A stretch of 64,000 nt of DNA from CAZCEC01 sp964497615 (lineage in GTDB: Bacteria; Chloroflexota; Anaerolineae; Anaerolineales; UBA6663). Shown in pieces: positions 42,675 to 49,598 of this stretch. The first letter of the stretch is position 1. Each line of letters starts with the position of its first letter. Where the stretch lies: positions 1 to 64,000 of the forward strand of contig CAZCEC010000013.1 in NCBI GenBank assembly GCA_964497615.1. The letters are read 5' to 3'. A program made the position numbers and the translations under genes. The notes below the pieces were generated by a model that saw only the letters and a list, made by a program, of their open reading frames with translations, was not told where the DNA came from and ran no database searches.

Positions 42675-42701
42675 TTGACTTGGCCGATCCAAACCTATAC
42701 T
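42675..42701 (+). promoter_or_regulatory. Promoter of a putative small RNA (plus strand)
   Basis: TTGACT (42675-42680) and TATACT (42696-42701) are 15 bp apart; TACTAT two bases later gives 17 bp spacing. No open reading frame of credible quality follows before the terminator at 42811. Confidence 0.6.
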
Positions 42702-42708
42702 ATCCCTA

Positions 42709-42841
42709 TGCAGCGTTCACCACGGCGGCGTTGATCCGAAGCGCTTAATCTGGTCGCTTTTCTGGGGCGCGTTCGCGCGTCCTGGATGAGACTTCGGGGA
42801 GTCAGTAGCGAAACCGGCCACCTGGGCCGGTTTCTTGTGTT
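42709..42841 (+). ncRNA. Candidate small RNA, plus strand (about 130 nt)
   Basis: Between a promoter and an intrinsic terminator lies a segment with no protein signal. CCGAAG (42736-42741) can pair with CTTCGG (42792-42797), closing a loop that contains an 8-bp hairpin (42764-42771 with 42776-42783) with a TTCG tetraloop. I could not match it to a named RNA family. The ends are estimates. Confidence 0.45.
42811..42838 (+). terminator. Intrinsic terminator (plus strand)
   Basis: AAACCGGCC (42811-42819) pairs with GGCCGGTTT (42825-42833), followed by CTTGTGTT. It closes the plus-strand small-RNA candidate. Confidence 0.75.
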
Positions 42842-42849
42842 AATGGGAC

Positions 42850-42929
42850 AGAAAAGACCCCAATCAGGGTCAAGCTGATTGGGGTCCAGGGGCACTTGAG
42901 GGCGCGTGGAGGCAACCCTGGCCGTGCTA
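42850..42929 (-). ncRNA. Candidate small RNA, minus strand (about 80 nt)
   Basis: A minus-strand promoter (42936-42965) faces a minus-strand terminator (42856-42886 with T-run TTTTCTG to about 42849). The RNA between has CCAGGG and CCCTGG segments that can pair. It converges with the plus-strand candidate, the two terminators being 18 nt apart. No known family was recognised. Confidence 0.45.
42852..42886 (-). terminator. Intrinsic terminator (minus strand)
   Basis: A perfect 12-bp stem (42856-42867 with 42875-42886) is followed on the minus strand by TTTTCTG. On the plus strand there is no T-run after it, so the minus-strand reading is preferred. Confidence 0.75.
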
Positions 42930-42935
42930 TTCCTC

Positions 42936-42965
42936 AGTGTAGCACAGTCCAGCCGGCGGTCACAA
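42936..42965 (-). promoter_or_regulatory. Promoter of a putative small RNA (minus strand)
   Basis: On the minus strand TTGTGA (42965-42960) and TACACT (42941-42936) are separated by 18 bp. Confidence 0.5.
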
Positions 42966-42991
42966 TCGAACTGAGGTCCTGGTGAAAGGGG

Positions 42992-43112
42992 GTTCCTATT
43001 GAGGAACGCACGGGACTGACGGAACGGCCCTGACAAGGGCGAGTTGCCAGGGCCGGGAACAAAGGCGGCATAGTCGCGCGCCTCTGTTGCGGTGCGATTA
43101 TGCCAGGAACGG
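42992..43112 (+). promoter_or_regulatory. Hairpin-rich leader before the secreted-protein gene
   Basis: Three consecutive hairpins precede the gene at 43159. They are GTTCCT-AGGAAC (42992-43007), CGGCCCTG-CAGGGCCG (43025-43055) and an 11-bp stem GGCATAGTCGC with GCGATTATGCC (about 43067-43106, one G-U pair). They could be a structured 5' leader or stabilise the message. I found no clear promoter and no known riboswitch consensus. Confidence 0.45.
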
Positions 43113-43158
43113 CTCGTCTGCACAAGGCTAATACAGCTAGACCACAGGAGATACTGAC

Positions 43159-43551
43159 ATGTTACGCAAAGTCGCGATCCTGGGCGTCCTGGCCCTGGTG
43201 TTGACGGCAGCCATCGGTTCGGCGGCCGCGCTAAATGTGAGCGGCGGTACCATCCAGGCGGGGAAAGACCTCACCGTGTGGTGCGACCCCGATGGCGTGC
43301 TCGTGACAGGTTGGGGCCTGGAAACAGACGACAATACCGTCCGGAACGTGAAGCTTGGTGGCATAGACGGGGCCTGCATCGGCGACGAAATCTTCGTCAA
43401 GGTGACAGGCGCGGGCGGCACCACGCTGTTTTACAGCGGCGCTGTAGCGGTTGCCAGTCCGAATATGACGTTTGCCTTCCCTGCGCCTTACCTGGCGCCG
43501 GAGGCAATTGAGGACCTGCACGTCTGGATTGAGGGCCCCATCGGCCAGTAA
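43159..43551 (+). CDS. Small secreted protein with SipW-type signal peptide (TasA-like position)
   Basis: The 130-residue protein has a signal peptide (MLRKVAILGVLALVLTAAIG) and is predicted to be cleaved after SAAA, close to the motif VSGGTIQ at residues 27-33. The mature part of about 105 residues is beta-rich, with two cysteines. A GGT motif right after the hydrophobic segment is what SipW-type signal peptidases recognise in TasA/CalY-like fibre proteins. A signal peptidase of that type is the next gene. AGGAGA lies before the ATG. The following hairpin (43575-43614) may set the ratio of substrate to peptidase. Family not recognised. Confidence 0.78.
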   Translation: MLRKVAILGVLALVLTAAIGSAAALNVSGGTIQAGKDLTVWCDPDGVLVTGWGLETDDNTVRNVKLGGIDGACIGDEIFVKVTGAGGTTLFYSGAVAVASPNMTFAFPAPYLAPEAIEDLHVWIEGPIGQ

Positions 43552-43574
43552 TCCGACCAACTAGACGTGGAATT

Positions 43575-43614
43575 GGGGCGTTTCCCTCGGCCCATGCCCG
43601 ACGGGGAACGCCCC
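43575..43614 (+). terminator. Intercistronic hairpin after the small secreted protein
   Basis: GGGGCGTTTCCC (43575-43586) pairs with GGGGAACGCCCC (43603-43614) with one G-U pair. There is no T-run, so it may act as a partial terminator or as an mRNA 3' end stabiliser. Confidence 0.6.
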
Positions 43615-43643
43615 AGCACCTGACGGCTATCGAGGTTCCACAG

Positions 43644-45179
43644 ATGCGACGCATGTTGTCACTTCTCTTGCCGGCGATGGCCCTGGCCGCACTCATTTGG
43701 TTCCGACCAGTTGCGCTTGGCGGGTCAGCCTCCTACATCATTGTCAGCGGCGTCAGTATGGAACCGACATTGCACACAGGCGACCTGGCCGTGCTGCAAA
43801 AGCAGGCCGACTATGCCGAGGGCGACATTGTGGGTTTTTGGGTCGACAACAACATCGTCATCCATCGCATTGTCGGGGGCTCAGCCGGTGATGGCTATGT
43901 GGTGCAGGGGGACAACAAAACCCACCCAGATCTGTGGCAGCCGCGGCCCGAGGAGATCGCCGGCCGAATGTGGGTACGGGTGCCAGGTGCCGGCCGGATA
44001 CTGGGTGGTCTGCGCCGCCCCCCCCTGATCCTGGCGCTTGGGCTGGCTGCTGCGCTGGCCTTGGATGAAACTCAGAAAACAACCTCCCGGCAGCGACTCC
44101 GGCGCCTCCGCTCACGCCTGAGTCGAGGTATCGGCACGGCCCAGTCATCGGGCGGGCTGATGGATACTGTGACACTTCTGGTCAGCTTGACGCTGGTTTT
44201 GGCAGCTGTAGGAGGGTACGGGCTCTATCTGCCGATCAACAAAACGGAGGTGGTGGAACGAAGCCTTTATGAGCATACGGCCCAGTTTCAATACACAGTG
44301 CACATGGCTCGATCTGAGTTATACGCCGGTGAAGTCATCGGCCCAATTAGTCCGTCGAGTGAGGGCCTGGACACTCCTGTGTTAACCTCGTTGGCGCAGT
44401 CCATTGATCTGGACTTCGCATACGAGTTGAAGGACGCGACATTGACTGGCTTGCACGGTGAGTTGAGTGTCGCAATGCAACTGCGTGCGGGAGAAGACTG
44501 GGCAAAGACCGAATTGCTGCTCGCGCCGACTCCATTTCATGGCACCGCTACCAGCACGCGCGTGAGTTTCGACTTAGCCCAGCTTCAACCGATCAATGAA
44601 GCGTTGATGGCGCAAATCGGCTACACCCCCAGCAACTGGCAAATCTTGCTCATCCCAACGGTACGATTGACCGGCCAGATCGAAGGGCAGACTATCGATG
44701 ACTCTTACACGCCGATCTTTGCGATTGAGCTCAATACGACCCGCGTGGCGCTCGACTCTCAACTGACACGCTCGGAGGCTCGGACGGTTGAAGACCAAGT
44801 GGAGCTACCCAACACCGTGCGCGCAGTGGGAATCGCCGTGCCTGTGCGAACTCTGCGGCTGGTTGGACTGATGGGCGCCTTGATCGGCGCTATAGCCCTG
44901 ATCGGCCTGGGCGGAATAGTCTTTCTGGGAGTCGGCCTGAATGAATGTGGTTACATTCGGGCTCGCTATGGTCACATGTTCGTAGCCGCCGCTGATTCCA
45001 GGCTCGACACGACCCAATACGTCGAAGTGGCCTCATTTCGGGACCTGGTGCGCATCGCCCGACGGGACGGGGGCATCATCTTCCACAAGCCGCCGGAAGG
45101 CGAGGACTGGGTGTTCTTTGTGCCAGATGGGCAATTGCTCTTTACCTATCGGGTAGGCGGAACCAACGCCGAAGACTAA
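43644..45179 (+). CDS. ER/SipW-type signal peptidase I fused to a DUF5305-like ectodomain
   Basis: Residues 1-140 form a signal peptidase I. The catalytic Ser38 lies in VSGVSMEPTL and the general base is His74 (NNIVIHRIVG) instead of the lysine of ordinary bacterial enzymes, as in SipW and the eukaryotic/archaeal type; GDNKTHPD follows. After a second helix and a basic linker, a third helix (about 175-192) leads into about 210 residues matching DUF5305 (QFQYTVHM, DLDFAYELKD), then a fourth helix and a short tail. DUF5305 is known next to archaeal-type signal peptidases. Base composition is visibly lower in GC than neighbouring genes, so transfer is possible. It lies between two secreted proteins that are its likely substrates. 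Confidence 0.85.
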   Translation: MRRMLSLLLPAMALAALIWFRPVALGGSASYIIVSGVSMEPTLHTGDLAVLQKQADYAEGDIVGFWVDNNIVIHRIVGGSAGDGYVVQGDNKTHPDLWQPRPEEIAGRMWVRVPGAGRILGGLRRPPLILALGLAAALALDETQKTTSRQRLRRLRSRLSRGIGTAQSSGGLMDTVTLLVSLTLVLAAVGGYGLYLPINKTEVVERSLYEHTAQFQYTVHMARSELYAGEVIGPISPSSEGLDTPVLTSLAQSIDLDFAYELKDATLTGLHGELSVAMQLRAGEDWAKTELLLAPTPFHGTATSTRVSFDLAQLQPINEALMAQIGYTPSNWQILLIPTVRLTGQIEGQTIDDSYTPIFAIELNTTRVALDSQLTRSEARTVEDQVELPNTVRAVGIAVPVRTLRLVGLMGALIGAIALIGLGGIVFLGVGLNECGYIRARYGHMFVAAADSRLDTTQYVEVASFRDLVRIARRDGGIIFHKPPEGEDWVFFVPDGQLLFTYRVGGTNAED

Positions 45180-45183
45180 AACA

Positions 45184-46098
45184 ATGCGCCGAGCCCTACT
45201 CATTGTGACGCTATTGTTATCCGTTCTCGCAGCGACCGTTGGCACGGGAGCTTCGCTGGTTGTGAATGGCGGTGCCATTCAAGTCTTTGGGTTTGCTGTT
45301 GACCTGCTCACGGCCACATCCACCGAAACGGCCACACCAATGAACGGCGGGGGCACCTCCATCGAAGCGCTTCTGACGGCGGAGGGCTACCTGGAGGGCG
45401 GGGCGGCGGGCGTGCGCGGGCGGATTTGTGTGGCGAACGTGGGCGACTGGCCGACCGAAGGGTTGGCGCTGCATGATGTCGTCGAATACAAGACCGGCGG
45501 CGGTCCATTTGTCGCCCTGCCCGGCGCAGAACTGATTATCGCGCCTGAACTGCCGCTCCCGGCGGGCGAACATGCTTGTTCTGACTATCAGATTCCCTTC
45601 AAGCCGGTGCCCGACGCGCAGTATCGCAACACCGTGCGGGTCACGATCCTCAACCACGCTGGCTGGATGCCGGGCGGGCCGCACTGCGCGGGGTCGGCGC
45701 CCTGCCCGTTCGGGCCCGAGCCTAAGGCGGATTTTGAGTTGGCGGCTGTGCCGGTCAATGAGAGTGAACTCGCCACTGATTTGCCCGCGCCGGAACTGAC
45801 CGCGCCGCCTCATCCGACGGTCCGCCGCGCGACGGACACCCCGCCGCCCACCGGCACGGTCACGCCCAGCCTGGAGCCCACGGCTACGGCCACCGAGTCG
45901 CCCACGGCCACGCCGACGCACACGCACACACCAACGCCCAGCCCCACACCCACGCCGGTCCCGACCGAGACGGACACGCCGCCCAGCCCATCGCCGGTGC
46001 CAACCGCTACACCCGAATTGCCTCCGACGAAGACGTCCATCCCGCCGCCCACGAAGACCCCGATCCTGCCCCCGACCAAGACGCCCTTGCCGTCCTAG
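45184..46098 (+). CDS. Secreted protein with SipW-type signal peptide and Pro/Thr-rich tail
   Basis: The 304-residue protein has a signal peptide (MRRALLIVTLLLSVLAATVG) and the motif VNGGAIQ at residues 27-33, at exactly the same positions as VSGGTIQ in the 43159 gene. A beta-rich domain with cysteine pairs (residues 50-205) follows. The C-terminal 90 residues are almost only Pro, Thr, Ser and Glu (TPTPSPTPTPVPTETDTPP), suggesting an extended, possibly O-glycosylated stalk in the cell envelope. There is no LPxTG-type anchor. Its ATG is 4 nt after the signal peptidase gene. Confidence 0.8.
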   Translation: MRRALLIVTLLLSVLAATVGTGASLVVNGGAIQVFGFAVDLLTATSTETATPMNGGGTSIEALLTAEGYLEGGAAGVRGRICVANVGDWPTEGLALHDVVEYKTGGGPFVALPGAELIIAPELPLPAGEHACSDYQIPFKPVPDAQYRNTVRVTILNHAGWMPGGPHCAGSAPCPFGPEPKADFELAAVPVNESELATDLPAPELTAPPHPTVRRATDTPPPTGTVTPSLEPTATATESPTATPTHTHTPTPSPTPTPVPTETDTPPSPSPVPTATPELPPTKTSIPPPTKTPILPPTKTPLPS

Positions 46099-46105
46099 AG
46101 CGCCC

Positions 46106-46120
46106 GGTGCGGCCCGCACC
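46106..46120 (+). terminator. Small hairpin at the end of the secretion module
   Basis: GGTGCGG (46106-46112) and CCGCACC (46114-46120) form a compact dyad 8 bp after the stop codon. No T-run follows. Confidence 0.4.
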
Positions 46121-46140
46121 CCCGGCGGCCAGGGGTCTGC

Positions 46141-46146
46141 TATACT
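46141..46146 (+). promoter_or_regulatory. -10 box of the DUF5674 gene
   Basis: TATACT lies 9 nt before the ATG at 46156; no -35 and no Shine-Dalgarno sequence are visible. Confidence 0.6.
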
Positions 46147-46155
46147 CCCCGCGCA

Positions 46156-46497
46156 ATGCCGGTTCACATCCTGCGCGAGAAGGCGACCGCGGCCCAATTC
46201 GCGGACATGCTGGCCGACCACACGACGATGATCAAGGTGGTGGTGGACGTGCGCCGGGGCATCCTGGCGGGCGGCGGTGACATGCACGCCGACTCTGAAA
46301 GCGTTTTGCTCGATCAGGGCAGCCTCCAAGACGATCTGTGGGGCGCGAACTGGTTCCCCGGTGAACAGCACATTGAATACGAGTCGTTGATAAACATCCG
46401 GCCACGCCTTGGCAACCGAAGCATCATGCTGCAAGACGTATCGCTTCAGCGGCAGGTGTTGACCATCGTCACGGATTTGTTGGGAGGCGTTGGATGA
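46156..46497 (+). CDS. DUF5674-family protein
   Basis: The 113-residue protein matches the DUF5674 pattern in KVVVDVRRGILAGGGDMHAD, then VLLDQGSLQDDLWGANW and YESLINIRPRLGNRS. The function is unknown. Its ATG is 9 nt after a TATACT box, and its end overlaps the next gene by 4 nt (ATGA). The compact two-gene layout recalls toxin-antitoxin modules, but no such activity is established for this family to my knowledge. Confidence 0.82.
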   Translation: MPVHILREKATAAQFADMLADHTTMIKVVVDVRRGILAGGGDMHADSESVLLDQGSLQDDLWGANWFPGEQHIEYESLINIRPRLGNRSIMLQDVSLQRQVLTIVTDLLGGVG

Positions 46498-46850
46498 AAA
46501 ATCTGGCTGAGAAGCGCGCTCGCTATGTGAGCGACTCAATCCCGCGCCGCCTGGGCGCACTGGCCGCCGACCTGGCGCGTGTGGCCTCGTCGGCGCGGCG
46601 CGCCGAGGCAACTGAAAGCGTCGCACTCATGCTTGACGAAAGCCGATACTTCATCGAGTGGGTGGCTGCCGAGACCGAGCCGGAAGTTGGCGCAGAATTG
46701 GTGGACATCCAAATCATGCTGACTTTGTGGCGCAGCGCCTGGCCAGAGGCGGCCCGGCACCCCAACCAGCGCACACTGCTGTCGTTCCAGGCCAAGAAGT
46801 GGTCCGATCAAGTATTGGACTATTCAGGCCTGCTGAACGCAAGCGGGTGA
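46494..46850 (+). CDS. Helical partner protein of the DUF5674 gene
   Basis: The 118-residue protein is predicted to be all helical: RYVSDSIPRRLGALAADLAR, then SARRAEATESVALMLDESRY and a C-terminal helix with FQAKKWSDQVLDYS. I recognise no domain. The ATG overlaps the DUF5674 stop codon, so the two are translationally coupled and probably act together. It has no membrane segment. Confidence 0.75.
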   Translation: MKNLAEKRARYVSDSIPRRLGALAADLARVASSARRAEATESVALMLDESRYFIEWVAAETEPEVGAELVDIQIMLTLWRSAWPEAARHPNQRTLLSFQAKKWSDQVLDYSGLLNASG

Positions 46851-46922
46851 CGGCTTGATCACCGGCGCGGGATTGGCAAACGCGGCGGCTGCGGCCTGAC
46901 GGGCGGATACGGGCCGGGCACC

Positions 46923-48020
46923 ATGGGCGTTGCCCTCATCCACGACTGGCTGAACCAGATCGGCGGCGCCGAGGACGTGCTCGAAAACCTCGTCGGGCTG
47001 TTCCCGGGTGCGCCGATCTTTACATCTATCTACGCGCCGGAGTTGATGCCGGCCGCCTATCGCCGGTGGCCGATCCGGACGTCGTTTATGGACCGGCTCC
47101 CCGGCGTCCACCGCAACCACCAGCCCTATTTGCCGCTGTATCCGCTGGCGTTTGAGCGTTTCGACCTATCGGGCCATGACCTGATCTTCTCCAACAAGAG
47201 CGGCTTCTGCCACGGGGTGCGCAAGCCGCCGGGTGCGGTGCACGTGTGCTACTGCCTGACGCCCACCCGCTATGTGTGGGACTTCGACGCCTACGCCGCG
47301 CGGGAGGGGCTGGGCGTGGCTGCGCGGCTGCTGTTCCGGCCGCTGCTGGCCTGGCTGCGCCGCTGGGATTTGCGGGCCGCGTCGCTGGTGGACCACTTCA
47401 TCGCCATATCGTCGGAGGTTCAGCGGCGTATCGCCCGGTACTACGGGCGCGAATCTGACATCATTTACCCGCCGGTGGACCTGGCTCGGTTTGCCGCTCA
47501 GCCCACGTCCGAAGCGGGAGGCTACTTTCTCAGCTTGGGCCGCCTGATCCCGTACAAGCGGGTGGACCTGGCGGTGCGGGCGTGCACGGCGCTGGGGTTG
47601 CCCCTGGTGGTGGGCGGCGATGGGCGCGACCGGGCGCGGCTGGAGCGCCTGGCCGGACCTACGGTAAAATTCCTGGGCCGGGTGCCGGACGCCGACCTGC
47701 CGGCGCTGATGGCGGGGTGCCGCGCCTTTATCTTCCCGGGGCTGGAGGACTTTGGCATCACGCCGGTGCAGGCGCTGGCCGCGGGCCGGCCGGTGGTGGC
47801 CTTTGCCGGCGGCGGCGCGCTGGACATCGTGCAGGATGGCGTCAATGGCGTCCTGTTCAACGAGCCGGAGGCCGCCTCGCTGGCCGCGGCCCTGCTGCGC
47901 TTTGAGCGTCTGCGGGTAGACCCGCAGAGCGTGCGGGAGACGGCGCGCCGATATGACCGGCCGCGTTTCCTGACGGAGGTAAGGACATTCGTGGAGCAGC
48001 GCGCCGGCCTGGGGACTTGA
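46923..48020 (+). CDS. Family 4 glycosyltransferase (WbaZ-like)
   Basis: The 365-residue GT-B enzyme opens with VALIHDWLNQIGGAED, contains HVCYCLTPTRYVWDF typical of WbaZ/WbdA-like mannosyl- or rhamnosyltransferases, and has the C-terminal donor site FIFPGLEDFGITPVQALAAG (E-x7-E) followed by GRPVVAFAGGGALDIV. It opens the second polysaccharide cluster and is followed by Wzz-like and BY-kinase genes. Confidence 0.9.
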   Translation: MGVALIHDWLNQIGGAEDVLENLVGLFPGAPIFTSIYAPELMPAAYRRWPIRTSFMDRLPGVHRNHQPYLPLYPLAFERFDLSGHDLIFSNKSGFCHGVRKPPGAVHVCYCLTPTRYVWDFDAYAAREGLGVAARLLFRPLLAWLRRWDLRAASLVDHFIAISSEVQRRIARYYGRESDIIYPPVDLARFAAQPTSEAGGYFLSLGRLIPYKRVDLAVRACTALGLPLVVGGDGRDRARLERLAGPTVKFLGRVPDADLPALMAGCRAFIFPGLEDFGITPVQALAAGRPVVAFAGGGALDIVQDGVNGVLFNEPEAASLAAALLRFERLRVDPQSVRETARRYDRPRFLTEVRTFVEQRAGLGT

Positions 48021-48089
48021 GGAGACTCGAAAGCCTCAGGGGAGGCGGCATTCTAGGAGCAGATGTGGCGCCCGGTAGTACAGGCAAAC

Positions 48090-48809
48090 ATGGAACTTCT
48101 TAGCTACTTCAGAATTGCACGCCGCTGGTGGTGGCTGATCCTGCTGCCGGCGCTGGCCGTGGCGGCCTATGGGCTGGCGACGTATCGCGCGCCGGCCGGG
48201 GCGTATTCGGCCTCGGTGCGCTATATCGTGGGCCAGCCGGCCGGGCTGGCGGCGACGACGGGCTATGACCCGAACTACTACCGCTGGTTGACGTCGGAGT
48301 ACATTTCGTCCGCGCTGAAGGACTGGGTGCGGACAGGCGACTTTGCCGAGGCGGTGAGCGGGCACTTGGCGGCGCAGGGGGTGGACCTGGCGCCGGGCGC
48401 GGTGCAGGGGGCGCTGGGTTCGGATAACGCCCGCAGTGTGCTGGTGGTGTTTGCGACCGCGGGCGAAGCGGCGCAGGCGGCGGCGATCCTGAACGCGGCC
48501 ACGGCGGCGCTGCAGGAGAACGCGGCGGTGTTTCCGCAATTGGGCGGGCTGGCGGCGGAGGTGGTGCCGCTGGACGCGCCTGTGCCTGGCTCGGTGGCGC
48601 CCTCNNNNNNNNNNTTGCCGCTCAAGATTGCCATTGGGCTGGCGCTGGGGGTCGGGCTGGCGCTGGCGGCGCACTATTTCGACCCGTTTGTGCGCGACCG
48701 GCGCGAGGTGGAGGCGATGGGACTGGCCGTGGTGGGGGAGATACCGGCTAGTGGGCGACGACCGACGACCGACGACCGGCGACTGCCGATGCAAGGTGGA
48801 AAGCAATGA
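48090..48809 (+). CDS. Wzz/YveK-type polysaccharide co-polymerase, interrupted by an assembly gap
   Basis: The protein has the N-terminal membrane helix (RRWWWLILLPALAVAAYGLA), a periplasmic domain, and the second helix LPLKIAIGLALGVGLALAA of chain-length regulators. Ten N bases (48605-48614) lie just before the second helix. The frame is open on both sides, but the true gap length is unknown. I prefer the ATG at 48090 (MELLSYFRIA) over 48063. The last 15 or so residues (GRRPTTDDRRLPMQGGKQ) are read from an intergenic-type repeat. It should control chain length with the kinase at 49599. Confidence 0.75.
   Translation: MELLSYFRIARRWWWLILLPALAVAAYGLATYRAPAGAYSASVRYIVGQPAGLAATTGYDPNYYRWLTSEYISSALKDWVRTGDFAEAVSGHLAAQGVDLAPGAVQGALGSDNARSVLVVFATAGEAAQAAAILNAATAALQENAAVFPQLGGLAAEVVPLDAPVPGSVAPXXXXLPLKIAIGLALGVGLALAAHYFDPFVRDRREVEAMGLAVVGEIPASGRRPTTDDRRLPMQGGKQ
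48605..48614. other. Assembly gap (10 N)
   Basis: Ten ambiguous bases sit inside the first Wzz-like gene. Such fixed-length runs usually mark scaffold joins, so the real distance may differ. Confidence 0.95.
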
Positions 48810-48870
48810 GAAAACGGCAGAGTGCAGCCGGCAGAGGGCGGAAGGCAATCCACGGACCACGCGACACGCA
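48751..48870 (+). repeat. GACGACC/GGCAGA low-complexity repeat
   Basis: Tandem GACGACC units (about 48755-48780) run into CGGCAGAG/GGCGGAAGGC units. The first part is translated as the C-terminus of the Wzz-like protein; the rest is the gap before the next gene. Confidence 0.6.
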
Positions 48871-48880
48871 CCTCGTCTGG

Positions 48881-48886
48881 TACAAT
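48881..48886 (+). promoter_or_regulatory. Possible -10 box before the second Wzz-like gene
   Basis: TACAAT lies 19 nt before the ATG at 48906. No -35 was recognised in the repeat upstream. Confidence 0.4.
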
Positions 48887-48905
48887 TGCTGTCCCGGAGC
48901 CACTG

Positions 48906-49586
48906 ATGTCCCTGACTGAATATCTCCGCATTGTGCGCCGCTGGGGCTGGATTCTGGTGCTGCTGGCCCTGTTGGCGGCGGGCAGCGCCTATGTCTTTAG
49001 CGCCATCCAGACGCCTGTGTACCGCTCGACGAACTTTGTGGGGGTGCAGCCGTCGCGCCCTGATTTTGGGTTGAGCCAGAGCACGAAGGCGCTGCTGCGC
49101 TATTATGTCTTTGTGATCGACCAGGACGATTTTGCGGAACGCGTGATCGACCGGCTGGACCTGGACATGACCAGCGAACAACTCTTGGGCGCCTCCACCA
49201 TTGCGTCCGACGACTCGCGGTTTGTCATCCAAATCGATGTGGATCACGTCAATGGTGACACGGCCAACGACATCGCCCGGGTGTGGGCGGAGGAGTTCAA
49301 GGCCTGGCGCGACGCCGAGAACGCCAAGGTGAACCGGGAGGACCAGGTGCAAGCCAACCTGGCTGACCGGCCTCAGTACAGCCTGCTGCGGCCGAAGACG
49401 ACGATTAACACCCTGGCTGGCGGTATCCTGGGCCTGCTGGTGGGCGCGGTGATCGTGTTCCTGGTGGAGTACCGGGAGGCCAGCATCATCCGCTTTGCCG
49501 ACGATGTGGAGCGCGGGCTGGGCCTGCCGGTGCTGGGCGCGGTCCCGCCGGTGGAAGCCGCCGCCCGCGGCGCCCGGGCCGCCTGA
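48906..49586 (+). CDS. Wzz/YveK-type polysaccharide co-polymerase
   Basis: The 226-residue protein starts MSLTEYLRIVRRWGWILVL, has a periplasmic domain with a helical stretch, and a second membrane helix LAGGILGLLVGAVIVFLVEY close to the C-terminus, followed by GLGLPVLGAVPPVE as in Wzz-like activators of BY-kinases. Reading upstream of 48906 gives only repeat-derived sequence, so the ATG at 48906 is preferred. The BY-kinase gene follows after 12 nt. Confidence 0.88.
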   Translation: MSLTEYLRIVRRWGWILVLLALLAAGSAYVFSAIQTPVYRSTNFVGVQPSRPDFGLSQSTKALLRYYVFVIDQDDFAERVIDRLDLDMTSEQLLGASTIASDDSRFVIQIDVDHVNGDTANDIARVWAEEFKAWRDAENAKVNREDQVQANLADRPQYSLLRPKTTINTLAGGILGLLVGAVIVFLVEYREASIIRFADDVERGLGLPVLGAVPPVEAAARGARAA

Positions 49587-49598
49587 GGAACCCTGCCG

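Noticed and set aside
42695..43123. 142-codon minus-strand frame covering the gene-free region
   Set aside because: It is rich in Arg, Pro and Ser without domains, and it crosses two terminators and hairpins. The non-coding explanation fits better.
48605..48614. Possible insertion or mobile element inside the first Wzz-like gene
   Set aside because: The interruption is only ten N bases, and both flanks continue the same protein. It is an assembly gap.
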